This document shows positions 10,283 to 20,896 of a DNA stretch of 64,000 nt, piece by piece. The position numbers and the translations under genes were made by a program. The DNA is from Chloroflexota bacterium (GTDB taxonomy: Bacteria; Chloroflexota; Limnocylindria; P2-11E). The notes beneath the pieces were generated by a model, which was given only the letters and a program-made list of their open reading frames with translations, searched no databases and was not told the origin of the DNA. The stretch is taken from positions 320,163 to 384,162 of the forward strand of contig DAIDAP010000037.1 of the NCBI GenBank assembly GCA_027310565.1. Reading direction: 5' to 3'. The first letter of the stretch is position 1. Each line of letters begins with the position of its first letter.

Positions 10283-12853
10283 GTGACCGGATTCGACCGG
10301 GACTTCCGCCTTTCGAAGGACGTGCTGCCCAGCCGCTACGAGCTGCGCTTCAGGCTGGACCTGGACGCCTGGACCTCGACGGCGAGCGAGCGCATCACCC
10401 TGCGGCTCGCCAGGTCCGCGAGCGAGATCGTCCTGCACGCGGTCGACCTCGACATCACGCGGGCGACCGTCGACGGCGACGTCGCGCTCGCCGCGAAGAC
10501 GGTCCACGACGAGGCCCAGGCGGTCACGCTGCGCTTCGCCCGGGAGATCGCCGCGGGCGAGCACACGCTCGAGATCGGGTGGACCGGCGCGATCCCTGAG
10601 TCGCTGCGCGGCCTGTACCGCTCGATCCGCGGCGAGGAGCGCTACGCCGCGACGCAGTTCGAGGCCGCCGACGCGCGCCGCGCGTTCCCCTGCTTCGACG
10701 AGCCGGAGTTCAAGGCCACGTTCGCGCTCGCGGTCGAGCACCCCTCGCGCCACAGCGCCCTCGCGAACATGCCGGCCGTCTCGCGCGAGGACGCCGGTGG
10801 CGGCTGGACGCGTACGACGTTCCGCGAGACGCCGAAGATCTCCACCTACCTCGTGGCGTTCACGGTCGGGCCGTACGAGGCCACCCCGGAGGCCCGGACC
10901 CCGTCGGGGATCCCGGTGCGGGTGTGGCTCTCGCCGGGGCTCGCCGAGCAGGGCGTCTACGCGCGTGACGCGCACGTGCGCGCCGTGGAGTGGCTCCAGG
11001 CCTACACGGCGCTCCCCTACCCGTACGTCAAGGTCGACGCCATCGGCATCCCCGACTTCGCGGCCGGCGCGATGGAGAACCCCGGCGCGATCACCTACCG
11101 CACGCGCCTGCTGGCCGCCGACCACCGCAACGCGTCGATCAGGACGCTGAAGGGCATCTTCGCCACCGCGGCCCACGAGCTCACGCACATGTGGTGGGGC
11201 GACCTCGTGACGATGCGCTGGTGGACGGACCTGTGGCTCAACGAGTCCTTCGCGTCCTTCGTCGGCGAGAAGGCGACGGCCGCGCTGAACCCCGAGTGGG
11301 GCTACTGGCGCGACTTCGTCGCGCAGAACACCTCGGCGTTCAACCTCGACGCGCTCGCGTCGACCCACCCCATCTCGGTGGAAGCGCGCAACGCCGAGGA
11401 GGCGTCCGAGCGCTTCGACGCGGTCACGTACGAGAAGGGAGCGGCGGTCCTGCGGATGATCGAGAGCTTCCTCGGCGAGGGCCGCTTCCGTGACGGCGTC
11501 CGCATCTACCTGAACCGGCACCGGGAGGCGAACGCGTCGGCGGACGACTTCTGGCACGCCCTCGACGAGGCGTCCGGGCAGGACGTGACCGGCATCATGA
11601 ACGCCTGGATCAGGGAGCCCGGCCACCCGATCGTCAGCATCGCGGTGCGCGACGACGGCGACGCCCTCGCGCTCGACCTCTCGCAGGCCCGGTACTTCAG
11701 CGACCCGGACGCGCCCTCGTCGGCGCAGCGCTGGCCGGTCCCTCTCGTCCTCAAGTGCGGGACCGACGACGGCGTGCGCGAGGAGCGCTTCCTCCTGCGC
11801 GACGAGCGCGCGTCGCTCCGCTTGCCCGGCGCCCGATGGCTGTACCCGAACGCCGGCGGCCGCGGCTTCTACCGCTGGATGCTCGACGGGGCCGGTGAGC
11901 GGATGCTCGACGGCGGCGTCCGCGAGCTCGCCCCGGAGGAGCGGCTCTCGCTCGTCGACGACGCGTGGGCGCTCACCCGCACCGCCCGCATGAGGCTCGC
12001 GGCGTTCCTGCGCCGGCTCGATTCGCTCGGCGGCGAGCGGGACCGGGCCGTGATCGGCGCGGTGTCCGACGCGCTCGCATGGATCTCGAGCTACGCGGTG
12101 CGCGACCGCACCCAGAGCGCCTTCGCGCGGTTCATCGAGGGCTTCTACCGCCCGATCCTGTCGGACATTGGGATGCGGCCGAGGCCGGACGAGGACGCCG
12201 ACACGCGTGAGAAGCGCGGACGCGTCATCGGGATGCTCGGCCATCACGCCCGCGCCGACGACGTGCGCCGCGAGGCGCGCGAGCTGGTCCTCCGGCACCT
12301 CGACGGGCGCGAGCGTCTCAGCCCGGACATCGCGGGCGTGATCGCGGGCGTCGCGGCGACCGAGGGCGACGCCGCGCTGTGGGACCGCTACGTGGAGCGC
12401 ATGCGGCAGGCGCAGGCATCCGACGCGCAGGAGGAGGCCCGCTTCCGCCAGGCCCTCGTGTCGTTCGAGGACGCCGCGCTCGCCGAGCGCACGGCCGAGG
12501 CGATCTTCTCGCCGCTCATCCGGGCGCAGGACCGCGGGCTCATGGTCATCCCGCTGCTCCAGGGCCGAGGGACCCGTGACGCCGGCTGGCGGGCCGTCCG
12601 CGCGCACTGGGACGCGGACATCGCGACGTCGGAGCCGCTCCTCAAGCAGCGCTTCGTCGCCGGCGTGAGCCAGCTCGCCACGAGGGCCTACCGCGACGAG
12701 GCGACGGCGTTCCTCGAGGCCAAGCGCACGATCGACATCGCCGAGGCGGTGGAGCAGGCCGTGGAGCGGCTGCGCATCAACACCGCGGCTGCCGAGCGCC
12801 TGGCCGACGAGCTCGACGCCGCGCTCGCGGCGCCCGGTGTTGGAACACGGTAG
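10283..12853 (+). CDS. M1 family zinc aminopeptidase (PepN/ERAP-like)
   Basis: About 856 residues, cytosolic, no signal peptide. The GAMEN exopeptidase motif is at about residue 263, the zinc motif HELTH at 298-302 with the third ligand in NESFASF (Glu321). The order is N-terminal beta-saddle, thermolysin-like catalytic domain, small beta domain and a C-terminal ERAP1-like helical domain, so it is closest to the puromycin-sensitive/ERAP branch rather than enterobacterial PepN. It removes N-terminal residues from peptides. I place the start at GTG 10283 with GGGGAGG ten bases upstream; further upstream the same frame runs antisense through ettA and is not coding. Confidence 0.92.
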   Translation: MTGFDRDFRLSKDVLPSRYELRFRLDLDAWTSTASERITLRLARSASEIVLHAVDLDITRATVDGDVALAAKTVHDEAQAVTLRFAREIAAGEHTLEIGWTGAIPESLRGLYRSIRGEERYAATQFEAADARRAFPCFDEPEFKATFALAVEHPSRHSALANMPAVSREDAGGGWTRTTFRETPKISTYLVAFTVGPYEATPEARTPSGIPVRVWLSPGLAEQGVYARDAHVRAVEWLQAYTALPYPYVKVDAIGIPDFAAGAMENPGAITYRTRLLAADHRNASIRTLKGIFATAAHELTHMWWGDLVTMRWWTDLWLNESFASFVGEKATAALNPEWGYWRDFVAQNTSAFNLDALASTHPISVEARNAEEASERFDAVTYEKGAAVLRMIESFLGEGRFRDGVRIYLNRHREANASADDFWHALDEASGQDVTGIMNAWIREPGHPIVSIAVRDDGDALALDLSQARYFSDPDAPSSAQRWPVPLVLKCGTDDGVREERFLLRDERASLRLPGARWLYPNAGGRGFYRWMLDGAGERMLDGGVRELAPEERLSLVDDAWALTRTARMRLAAFLRRLDSLGGERDRAVIGAVSDALAWISSYAVRDRTQSAFARFIEGFYRPILSDIGMRPRPDEDADTREKRGRVIGMLGHHARADDVRREARELVLRHLDGRERLSPDIAGVIAGVAATEGDAALWDRYVERMRQAQASDAQEEARFRQALVSFEDAALAERTAEAIFSPLIRAQDRGLMVIPLLQGRGTRDAGWRAVRAHWDADIATSEPLLKQRFVAGVSQLATRAYRDEATAFLEAKRTIDIAEAVEQAVERLRINTAAAERLADELDAALAAPGVGTR

Positions 12854-12877
12854 TCGTGGGCGAATGCGCGATCCGGG

Positions 12878-13876
12878 CTAACCGCCGATGAAGCTCATCT
12901 CGATCTTCTTGAGGCCGGCGGTGTCCGCGGAGCGCAGCTCCGAGTAACGGTCGGCGCGGGCCGTCCAGACGCTCTCGATCGCCTCGCGCAGCTCCTCGTC
13001 GCCTGCGCCGCCGCGCAACAGCGGCCGCAGATCGCGTCCCTCCGTCGCGAAGAGACAGGTGTACAGCGAGCCGTCGGCGGAGAGGCGCGCGCGCGTACAG
13101 TCGGCGCAGAAGGGCTGCGTCACCGACGAGATGACACCGATCTCGCCCGCCCCGTCGCGGTAGCGGTAGCGCCCGGCCACCTCGCCGCGGTACGCCGGAC
13201 CCTGCGGCTCGAGCGGGAACACGCGGTCGATCGCGGCGACGATCTCGCGCGCGGAGACGACGTCGTCGAGACGCCAGCCGTTCGACGTGCCGACGTCCAT
13301 GTACTCGATGAACCGCAGGATGTGGCCGGTGCCGCGGAACGCGCGGGCCATGGGGAGGACGCTCGTCTCGTTGATGCCTCGCCGCACGACCATGTTCACC
13401 TTGATCGGCGCGAGGCCGGCGGCGTCGGCCGCGGCGATGCCGTCGAGCACCCGCTGGACCGGGAAGCCCACGTCGTTCATGCGGCGGAACGTCTCGTCGT
13501 CCAGCGAATCGAGGCTCACCGTCACCCGCTTCAGGCCCGCGTCGGCGAGCGCCCGCGCCTTCGGCGCGAGGAGCGAGCCGTTCGTCGTCAGCGTGAGGTC
13601 GACGTCGAGCGGCGCGAGCATCGCGACGAGGCGCTCCAGGTCCCGGCGCACGAGCGGCTCGCCGCCGGTGAGACGAACCTTGCGGACGCCGAGGCCGACG
13701 AAGATCCGCACGAGGCGCGCGATCTCCTCGAACGACAGGACCTGCGAGTGCGGCAGGAACGCGTGGTCCTTGCCGAAGACTTCCTTCGGCATGCAGTAGA
13801 CGCAGCGGAAGTTGCAGCGGTCGGTCACGCTCACGCGCAGGTCGCGGAGCGGTCTGCGGAGGACGTCCACGGTCAC
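12878..13876 (-). CDS. moaA: GTP 3',8-cyclase MoaA
   Basis: 332 residues, standard size. A radical-SAM enzyme that starts molybdenum-cofactor synthesis by converting GTP to 3',8-cyclo-7,8-dihydro-GTP. The SAM cluster cysteines are C21, C25 and C28 (CNFRCVYC); the second cluster has FCADC and a third Cys after SLYTC. The C-terminal double glycine (FIGG) needed for activity is present. GTG start. No other moa genes are nearby; it is a singleton between convergent pepN-like and a redox-protein group. Confidence 0.95.
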   Translation of the reverse strand: MTVDVLRRPLRDLRVSVTDRCNFRCVYCMPKEVFGKDHAFLPHSQVLSFEEIARLVRIFVGLGVRKVRLTGGEPLVRRDLERLVAMLAPLDVDLTLTTNGSLLAPKARALADAGLKRVTVSLDSLDDETFRRMNDVGFPVQRVLDGIAAADAAGLAPIKVNMVVRRGINETSVLPMARAFRGTGHILRFIEYMDVGTSNGWRLDDVVSAREIVAAIDRVFPLEPQGPAYRGEVAGRYRYRDGAGEIGVISSVTQPFCADCTRARLSADGSLYTCLFATEGRDLRPLLRGGAGDEELREAIESVWTARADRYSELRSADTAGLKKIEMSFIGG

Positions 13877-13915
13877 GGGAAAAGTATGGGGCCGCGGATC
13901 GCTCCCGACGCGACG

Positions 13916-14167
13916 CTAGGCGCCACGCAGCCTGGTGCGCACGGCGCTCAGGATGGCTGCCGCCTCGGGGAACCCGCCCTCGCGCCGCATGGAGTGCACG
14001 AGGCTCCCGTCGATGGACACGTCGAAGGTGCCGGACTCCCAGGGGATCAGCTCGATACCCGAAAGATCGCCTCCGAACTCGTACATCAGGGCTTTCGTCA
14101 GCTCGAGCGCCTGCGGCTCGTAGCCGCATTCGGCGCAGTAGGTGATCTTGACCCTGACCGGGCTCAC
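13916..14167 (-). CDS. SelW/Rdx family redox protein (Cys form)
   Basis: 83 residues, the size of the Rdx (SelT/SelW/SelH) family. The thioredoxin-like fold starts with the strand VKITYC and the active site CAEC; in selenoprotein W the second position is Sec, here it is an ordinary Cys codon (TGC). The family-typical FGGDLSGIELIPWESGTFDVSIDG and a C-terminal helix follow. Role: thiol-dependent redox, partner unknown. Its GTG start overlaps the TGA of the thioredoxin-like gene upstream (GTGA), so both are made together. Confidence 0.85.
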   Translation of the reverse strand: MSPVRVKITYCAECGYEPQALELTKALMYEFGGDLSGIELIPWESGTFDVSIDGSLVHSMRREGGFPEAAAILSAVRTRLRGA

Positions 14168-14766
14168 CGCGCCGCGACCCGCACAACGAGCTCGCGGAGC
14201 TCCCGCTGGACCTCCGCGTTGGCGAACGGCGTCATCTCGTCGCGCATCCGCTGGAGCTCCGCCTGCAGTGCGGCACGCACATGGTCCGGGAGCTGATCCA
14301 CCGGCGCGTCGGGTGGGCCGAACTCCGGGTGCGAGGCGAAGATCTCCGCGCGCTTGCGGGCGCGCAGCTCCGTCACCGCGGCCGGCCGCTCGATCCAGTG
14401 GCCGAGCTCGCGGAAGTCCTCGTCGTGGAACACGAACACCGGGATGGACCGGTACTTCCCCTGATTCAGCCACCGGTCGATGAGGTCGAGGTTCTGGTCG
14501 CGATAGAAGACGCGCACGTCGAGCGTGCCGGACTCGCGGGCGAGGGCGCCGAGCACGGGCAGGTTCGCGATGACGTCGCCGCACCAGTCCTCGGCGAGGA
14601 CGAGCACGCGCAGCGGCCGGGCGAGCGAGCGGAAGGCGCGTCGCGTCTCTTCGTCGATGACGACGCGGGCCTCGTTCGCCTCGAGCCGTTCGCGGTTGCG
14701 CGACATCCCGGCCTTGAACGCGTCGTAGGTCAGTCCCTGCGCGAACCGCTCCGCCGTGATCGTCAT
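14164..14766 (-). CDS. Thioredoxin-family protein with single active-site Cys
   Basis: 200 residues. After a 50-residue N-terminal helical part there is a thioredoxin-like domain with EDWCGDV in place of WCGPC, so only one catalytic Cys remains, then the cis-Pro region SIPVFVFHDED. This pattern matches the thioredoxin_9 group of small bacterial proteins. Probably a one-Cys thiol reductase or sensor. It is coupled to the SelW-like gene downstream (GTGA overlap), and follows the HAD gene by only 1 base, so the three may be one operon for thiol redox. Confidence 0.75.
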   Translation of the reverse strand: MTITAERFAQGLTYDAFKAGMSRNRERLEANEARVVIDEETRRAFRSLARPLRVLVLAEDWCGDVIANLPVLGALARESGTLDVRVFYRDQNLDLIDRWLNQGKYRSIPVFVFHDEDFRELGHWIERPAAVTELRARKRAEIFASHPEFGPPDAPVDQLPDHVRAALQAELQRMRDEMTPFANAEVQRELRELVVRVAAR

Positions 14767-14767
14767 C

Positions 14768-15454
14768 TCATCCTCCCGCGCGCTGGCCGTGCTTTCCTAT
14801 GAACATCGCGAGCGCCTCGGGTGTTCCCGCGAGCGCCGGCAGATCCGCGATGCCTTCGATGGTCGCATCCGGCGCCGGTCCCACGTACGGGTCGTCCGCG
14901 TACTTCCCCTGCAGGACGTGCACCGTGCTCACTCGATCGGCCCACGCGTCCTTCACGCGCGCGAGGATGCTCGCCTTGTCGTCCACGGCGACGTAGTGCT
15001 CGGCGGGGAAGAGCCGCGCCACGTCATGAAGGTGCCGCTCCTTGCGCGAGAATACGAGCACATTCCCGCGCACCGCCCGCTCGACACCCGACCGCGCGAC
15101 CTTGAGCGGCTGGAAGATCGGATCGCCGTCCGAGAGCACGACCGGCGTGCCGACCGTCCAGAGCGCCGCGAGCACCGCGAGCGTCCTCGGATAGCGGACG
15201 TCCGCGTACGGGAAGTCAAGCACCGCGCGATCGAGGGCTCCGGCGGACGGATCGCCGTGACGCTCGTGGAACCGCGCCAGGGTCGCGAGCGTGTCGACGT
15301 ACCCGAGGTCGGCGCGCACCTCTTCGTAGACCGCCCAATAGCGCGTCGACAGCTCGTCGCCGAGCACCGCCCGTGTGGCGACGGCGAGACGCTCACGCGC
15401 GCCGTCGTTGTCGATGAGCGTGTTGTCGAGATCCAGGAGGAACACGACCTGCAT
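14768..15454 (-). CDS. HAD-superfamily hydrolase
   Basis: 228 residues. Haloacid-dehalogenase fold with the nucleophile motif LDLDNT (Asp8, Asp10), motif II Ser in VVLSDGD, a Lys in motif III region (SRKERH) and the motif IV acidic pair in AVDDKASI. Substrate unknown; probably a phosphatase. Leads the thioredoxin-like and SelW-like genes. Confidence 0.8.
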   Translation of the reverse strand: MQVVFLLDLDNTLIDNDGARERLAVATRAVLGDELSTRYWAVYEEVRADLGYVDTLATLARFHERHGDPSAGALDRAVLDFPYADVRYPRTLAVLAALWTVGTPVVLSDGDPIFQPLKVARSGVERAVRGNVLVFSRKERHLHDVARLFPAEHYVAVDDKASILARVKDAWADRVSTVHVLQGKYADDPYVGPAPDATIEGIADLPALAGTPEALAMFIGKHGQRAGG

Positions 15455-15524
15455 GCGACCACCGTATCGCGATCCGACGGCTGACGGTGTCAGCGTGCCT
15501 CGGTCGGTGTGACCTCCACGGCGG

Positions 15525-16037
15525 TCAGTTCAGCGGACCGGAGCCGCGCACCTGTCCGACCTTCGCGATCGCCTCGCGCAGCTCGCCGAGCCACTCCTTC
15601 TGGTTGCGCTCCACCAGGCGGACGCACCACGCCAGGGCGTGCGCACGGTTGCGCGCGACGCCGGCATCGATGAGCGTGTCGAGGATCTCCCGCTCGGGCA
15701 GCCGAAGCCTCGTCATCACGGGGAGCGCCAGATGCGTGAACATCTGCTCCGTGGCGCCGCAGCGCACGCCCCACGCGACCCTCCGGCCGAAGCGCCGCTG
15801 CCCCTCCTCCGAGATCCGCATGCGCGCCTCCCGGGTGTCCTCCCGGAACTGGCGGATCCGCCCGGCGCGCGCGGCCGCGAGGGCGTCCGCTGACGCGTCC
15901 TTCCCGAGATCCACGTCCGCGATGGTCCCCACGACCCAGATCTCCTCACGATCGCGGCGCACCTGGGGTGCGCCCGTGAACCACTCGCGCGGCACGCGGC
16001 CCGCGAACCAGCCGGTCACCTCGTCCTCAGCAGCCAT
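15525..16037 (-). CDS. Conserved hypothetical protein
   Basis: 170 residues, soluble. N-terminal region (EVTGWFAGRVPREWFTGAPQ, EEIWVVGTIADVDLG) has a short beta region, followed by a long basic helix (RAGRIRQFREDTREARMRIS) and a C-terminal helical part with ALAWCVRLVERNQKEWLGELREA. I do not recognise a named family; such proteins occur in high-GC Gram-positive and Chloroflexota genomes. A clear RBS GGGAGGT precedes the ATG. Transcribed divergently from the MFS gene across a phased repeat. Confidence 0.65.
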   Translation of the reverse strand: MAAEDEVTGWFAGRVPREWFTGAPQVRRDREEIWVVGTIADVDLGKDASADALAAARAGRIRQFREDTREARMRISEEGQRRFGRRVAWGVRCGATEQMFTHLALPVMTRLRLPEREILDTLIDAGVARNRAHALAWCVRLVERNQKEWLGELREAIAKVGQVRGSGPLN

Positions 16038-16054
16038 GCCGTACCTCCCGATTC

Positions 16055-16082
16055 GATTACGTCAGATTACGTTATATTACAG
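16055..16082. promoter_or_regulatory. Three 10-bp-phased direct repeats in a divergent promoter
   Basis: The AT-rich 60-base gap between the divergent hypothetical and MFS genes contains GATTACGTCA, GATTACGTTA and TATTACAGAC at exact 10-base spacing (starts 16055, 16065, 16075). A TATATT hexamer at 16073-16078 can serve as -10 for the MFS gene and TAATCT/TAATAT on the opposite strand for the other gene. One-helical-turn phasing suggests a regulator bound on one face of the DNA and controlling both genes. Confidence 0.45.
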
Positions 16083-16097
16083 ACTGCCGAGGGGCGT

Positions 16098-17246
16098 ATG
16101 AAGGGCGCGGTCGCGCTGGTCATCCTGGTCGCGGTCGCCTTCGGCCTGACCTACGCCGACTACGCCCCGCTCATCCCCCTGGTCCGGGCGGAATACGCGC
16201 TCGACGATCTCGCCGCCGGGCTCCTCTCGACCGCCCTCTTCACCTCGTACCTCATCGTCACGGTCGCGACGGCCGGACTCGTCGACCGGGTCCCGCCCAA
16301 GCGGCTCGTCGCGGTCGGCCTCGCGGGCTCCGCGGTGGGAACGGCGCTCTTCGCCTCGTCGCCGGCGTACGCCGTGGCGGTGCTGGGCAAGGCGCTCCAG
16401 GGCGCGGGGTCGGCGGTCTCCTTCGTCGCCGCGACGCGCTACGTCGCGGCGCTCTACGGACCGCGGCGCAGCCACTTCGCGCTCGGCCTCTACGGCGGCG
16501 GCTTCACGCTGGGCAGCGCGCTCGCTCTCCTCGCGATGCCGACGCTCGCGACCGCGCTCGGCGGGTGGCGCGACGCCTTCCGCCTCGAGACGGCGGTCAT
16601 CGCCGCGACGCTGCTGCTGTGGCTCGCCGCGCCGCCGCTCGCGGCGGCGCGCACGCCCGGCGGGATGCGCGACGCGCTGCGGTGCGGGAACTGCTGGTGG
16701 ACCTTCGTGCAGCACGCGGCGGGCTTCGGCCTGGCGCTGTCGTCGGGCACCTGGATCACCGTGTACCTGCTGCGGGAGTTCGCGCTGCCGCTCGCGCTCT
16801 CGGGCGTCCTCGGCTCGCTCCTTCTCGTCGTCGCGGTGGTCGCGCGACCGTTCGGCGGCCTCCTGCTCGCGCGCGAGCACGTCGCGACGCGCGTCGTCAT
16901 GCGCCAGGGCACCGCGGCGATCCTCGCGGGCGTCGCACTTCTCGCCGTGCCCGGACGGCCGCTCGCGCTGGCGCTGCTGGGCGCGGTGCTCGTGGGCGTC
17001 GGCGTCGGCCTCCCCTACGCCGCCGTCTTCAACACCGCCGCCGCGTCGCTCCCGCGCTCGCCGGGTGCGGCGCAGGGCCTCGCCGCGATCGGGGGGACGA
17101 CCGGTGTGATGGTGGGCGCGCCGGTCATGGGCTACGCGGTGCAGACGTTCGGCTTCTCGGCGGCGTGGCTCTTCGTCGGTGCGGTCGCTGCCGTGGCGTT
17201 CGCCGGCACGTTCGTCATGCTCGGCGAGGAGGACGTCGGGCGCTGA
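16098..17246 (+). CDS. Major facilitator superfamily transporter
   Basis: 382 residues with about 12 membrane helices. The MFS loop between helices 2 and 3 is seen as GLVDRVPPKRLVAVGL, and the glycine-rich helices resemble the NarK/CynX-type (nitrate, cyanate) group. Substrate cannot be told from sequence. ATG at 16098 with GAGGGG upstream. Regulated with its divergent neighbour through the phased repeat at 16055-16082. Confidence 0.85.
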   Translation: MKGAVALVILVAVAFGLTYADYAPLIPLVRAEYALDDLAAGLLSTALFTSYLIVTVATAGLVDRVPPKRLVAVGLAGSAVGTALFASSPAYAVAVLGKALQGAGSAVSFVAATRYVAALYGPRRSHFALGLYGGGFTLGSALALLAMPTLATALGGWRDAFRLETAVIAATLLLWLAAPPLAAARTPGGMRDALRCGNCWWTFVQHAAGFGLALSSGTWITVYLLREFALPLALSGVLGSLLLVVAVVARPFGGLLLAREHVATRVVMRQGTAAILAGVALLAVPGRPLALALLGAVLVGVGVGLPYAAVFNTAAASLPRSPGAAQGLAAIGGTTGVMVGAPVMGYAVQTFGFSAAWLFVGAVAAVAFAGTFVMLGEEDVGR

Positions 17247-17255
17247 GGGCGAGGC

Positions 17256-18227
17256 TCAGCCGAGCCGCGACGAGGCGACCTCTCTCCGGATCCGCTCGAT
17301 CGTCCCGTCGGACTCGAGCGACTGGAACGCGCTCACGACCTCCGGGTCGAACTGCGCGCCGGCGGCGGCGGCCACCGCGGCCATGCCCTCCGCGGCGCTC
17401 CAGGCCTCCTTGTAGGGCCGCTTCGAGGTGAGCGCGTCGAACACGTCGGCGACCGAGACGATCCGGGCCGCCAGCGAGATCTCGTCGCCCTTCTTCCCGT
17501 CCGGGTAGCCTCGCCCGTCCCAGCGCTCGTGGTGCTCGCGTGCGATGGCGCGCGCGGTCTCGAAGAAGCGGGCGTCGCCGAGCATCACCTCGCCGTCGAC
17601 GCAGTGCTGCTTGATGACCTCGAACTCCTCGGTCGAGAGGTGGTGCTCGCTCTGGAGGATGTGGTCCGGCGTGTGGATCTTGCCGACGTCGTGCATGACG
17701 CTCGAGTAGCCGAACTCCTCGACCTTCTCGCGCGGCAGCCCCAGGCGCTCGGCGATCGCCTCGACGTAGCGGCGCACGCGCAGGAGGTGCGCACCGGTGG
17801 TCCGGTCCTTGATCGTCGCCGCCAGCAGCAGGTGGCTGATGCCCTGCAGGCCGGTCCGCCGGAGCTCCTCGTTGGCGAGGCGCTCCTGCTCGAGCGCGCG
17901 CTCGAGCTCCATCCGGCGGTCGCGCTCGCCGCGCAGCATCTCCGCGAGGTCCTCGGCGTAGCGGGTGCTCTGCCCCTCCATGATGCGCAGCTCGCGGAGC
18001 TTCCCCTCGTACTCGGACCGGATGGCCTGCTCGCGGCGGTAGATGTCGGCGAAGTCCTGCGCCATGCGCACGGCCTGCGTGTTCGCCTGGTCCGCGATGC
18101 GGATGGCCTGCTGCAGCAGCTGCCGGAAGACCTCGCTCTGCACGCTCTGCGTCGGCGGCGGCAGGTGCACGTTGGGCGAGACCTCCACGACCTCGATGGT
18201 CATGCGCTCTCGCTCGTCGGGGGACAT
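17256..18227 (-). CDS. HD-GYP domain cyclic-di-GMP phosphodiesterase
   Basis: 323 residues. The first 150 residues are a long coiled coil (EYEGKLRELRIMEGQSTRYA and following). The C-terminal HD-GYP domain has HDVGKIHTPDHIL, HHERWDGRGYPDGKKGDEI and ADVFDALTSKRPYK, so metal ligands and the GYP motif are intact; it should hydrolyse cyclic-di-GMP. No REC domain is fused, but a free REC protein is encoded 5 bases upstream, so the pair may act as a split response regulator. Last gene of the signalling run. Confidence 0.9.
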   Translation of the reverse strand: MSPDERERMTIEVVEVSPNVHLPPPTQSVQSEVFRQLLQQAIRIADQANTQAVRMAQDFADIYRREQAIRSEYEGKLRELRIMEGQSTRYAEDLAEMLRGERDRRMELERALEQERLANEELRRTGLQGISHLLLAATIKDRTTGAHLLRVRRYVEAIAERLGLPREKVEEFGYSSVMHDVGKIHTPDHILQSEHHLSTEEFEVIKQHCVDGEVMLGDARFFETARAIAREHHERWDGRGYPDGKKGDEISLAARIVSVADVFDALTSKRPYKEAWSAAEGMAAVAAAAGAQFDPEVVSAFQSLESDGTIERIRREVASSRLG

Positions 18228-18232
18228 ACGGC

Positions 18233-18604
18233 TCAGGAGGTCGTGAGGATCCCGCGGATCGTGTCGATGAGCTCGAGCGGGCCGAACGGCTTGGTGAGGT
18301 ACTGCGTCGCGCCGGCCGCCAGGCCGAGGGCGCGGTCGCTCTCGCTCTCGTGCGCCGTCAGCATCACGACGGGGATGGCCTTGGTCGCCTCGTCGGCCTT
18401 GAGCTTCTCGCAGACCTCGAAGCCGTTCGGCCCGGGCCCCATGTCGACGTCCAGGAGGATGAGGTCCGGCCTCTCCCGCTGCGCGAGGTCGAGCGCCTCG
18501 GTGCCGTTCTTGGCCTCGAGGATCGTCCAGCCCTGCGTCGACAGCGTGATGCGCACCATCTGACGGATCGGGACGAGGTCGTCGGCGACGAGCAGCGTTG
18601 CCAT
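18233..18604 (-). CDS. Single-domain response regulator
   Basis: 123 residues consisting of one REC domain: acidic pocket VADD, phosphoacceptor Asp in LILLDVDMGPG, conserved Thr in VVMLTAH and Lys in YLTKPFG. No output domain. It could shuttle phosphate from the two upstream histidine kinases or drive the adjacent HD-GYP protein. The start at ATG 18602-18604 gives a domain of standard length. Confidence 0.9.
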   Translation of the reverse strand: MATLLVADDLVPIRQMVRITLSTQGWTILEAKNGTEALDLAQRERPDLILLDVDMGPGPNGFEVCEKLKADEATKAIPVVMLTAHESESDRALGLAAGATQYLTKPFGPLELIDTIRGILTTS

Positions 18605-18659
18605 GTCGGGGATGGTAGAGGGCCGCTGTACCCCGCGCGCTCCCCCGCCCCGGGGGAAG

Positions 18660-19351
18660 TCAGGGCTCACGGGCCAGCACCTTCCCGCCGCTGGGGGCGC
18701 CGGCGCCCCTGCGCGTCCAGGAATCGAGCGTGATGAGGCCCAGGCGGGCGGCCTCGGCGACCGCCTCGAGCCGCGAGTGCGCCTGGAGCTTGCGCAGGAT
18801 GGCCTGCACGTGCGCGCGCAGGGTCGCCGGGGAGATCCCGAGCTCGCCGGCCGCGGCGGCCGTGCTCGACCCCGCGGCGAGCAGCCGCAGGACCTCCAGC
18901 TCGCGCGCGGTGAGCGGCTCGTCCGGCTGGCGGCCGGGCTCGTCGGCGAGGAGCAGCCGCTGCAGCTCGCTCGGCGCGAACAACACCTCACCCGCCGCCG
19001 CGGCGCGCACTTTGGCCACGACCTCGTCGAGCGGGCGGCCCTTCGTCATGTGCCCCACCGCGCCGGAGCGGGCCACCTCGGACAGGATCTGCGCGCTGGC
19101 GTCGCCGGTGAGCACGAGCACGGCCACGTCGGTGCCGCGGAGCCCGCGCGCGACGTCCGCGCCGGTCCCGTCCGGCAGGTGGTAATCGGAGAGCACGAGC
19201 GTCGGCGCCGTCTCCCTCGCCCGGCGCACCGCGCTCGCGACGTCGTGGACGACGTCGACCACCTCGAAGCCGGGCGCGCTCGACAGGGCGAGCCGCATGA
19301 GCTCGGCGAACAGACGCTCGTCGTCGACGATGAGCACGCGCACCGGGCCGG

Positions 19352-19355
<4 letters not shown>
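18660..19355 (-). CDS. NarL/LuxR-type response regulator
   Basis: 231 residues: REC domain (VRVLIVDDERLF, phosphoacceptor in LVLSDYHLPDG, Lys in MTKGRPLD) and a LuxR-type helix-turn-helix (LTARELEVLRLLAAGSSTAA, AHVQAILRKLQAHSRLEAV). The only DNA-binding output of this signalling group. The GTG start overlaps the TGA of the upstream hybrid kinase (GTGA). A 20-residue tail after the HTH is unusual. Confidence 0.9.
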
Positions 19356-20893
<1,538 letters not shown>

Positions 20894-20896
20894 CGG

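Noticed and set aside
13916-14167. Possible second selenoprotein (SelW-like)
   Set aside because: The position that is Sec in SelW is a TGC Cys codon here; no in-frame UGA is present.
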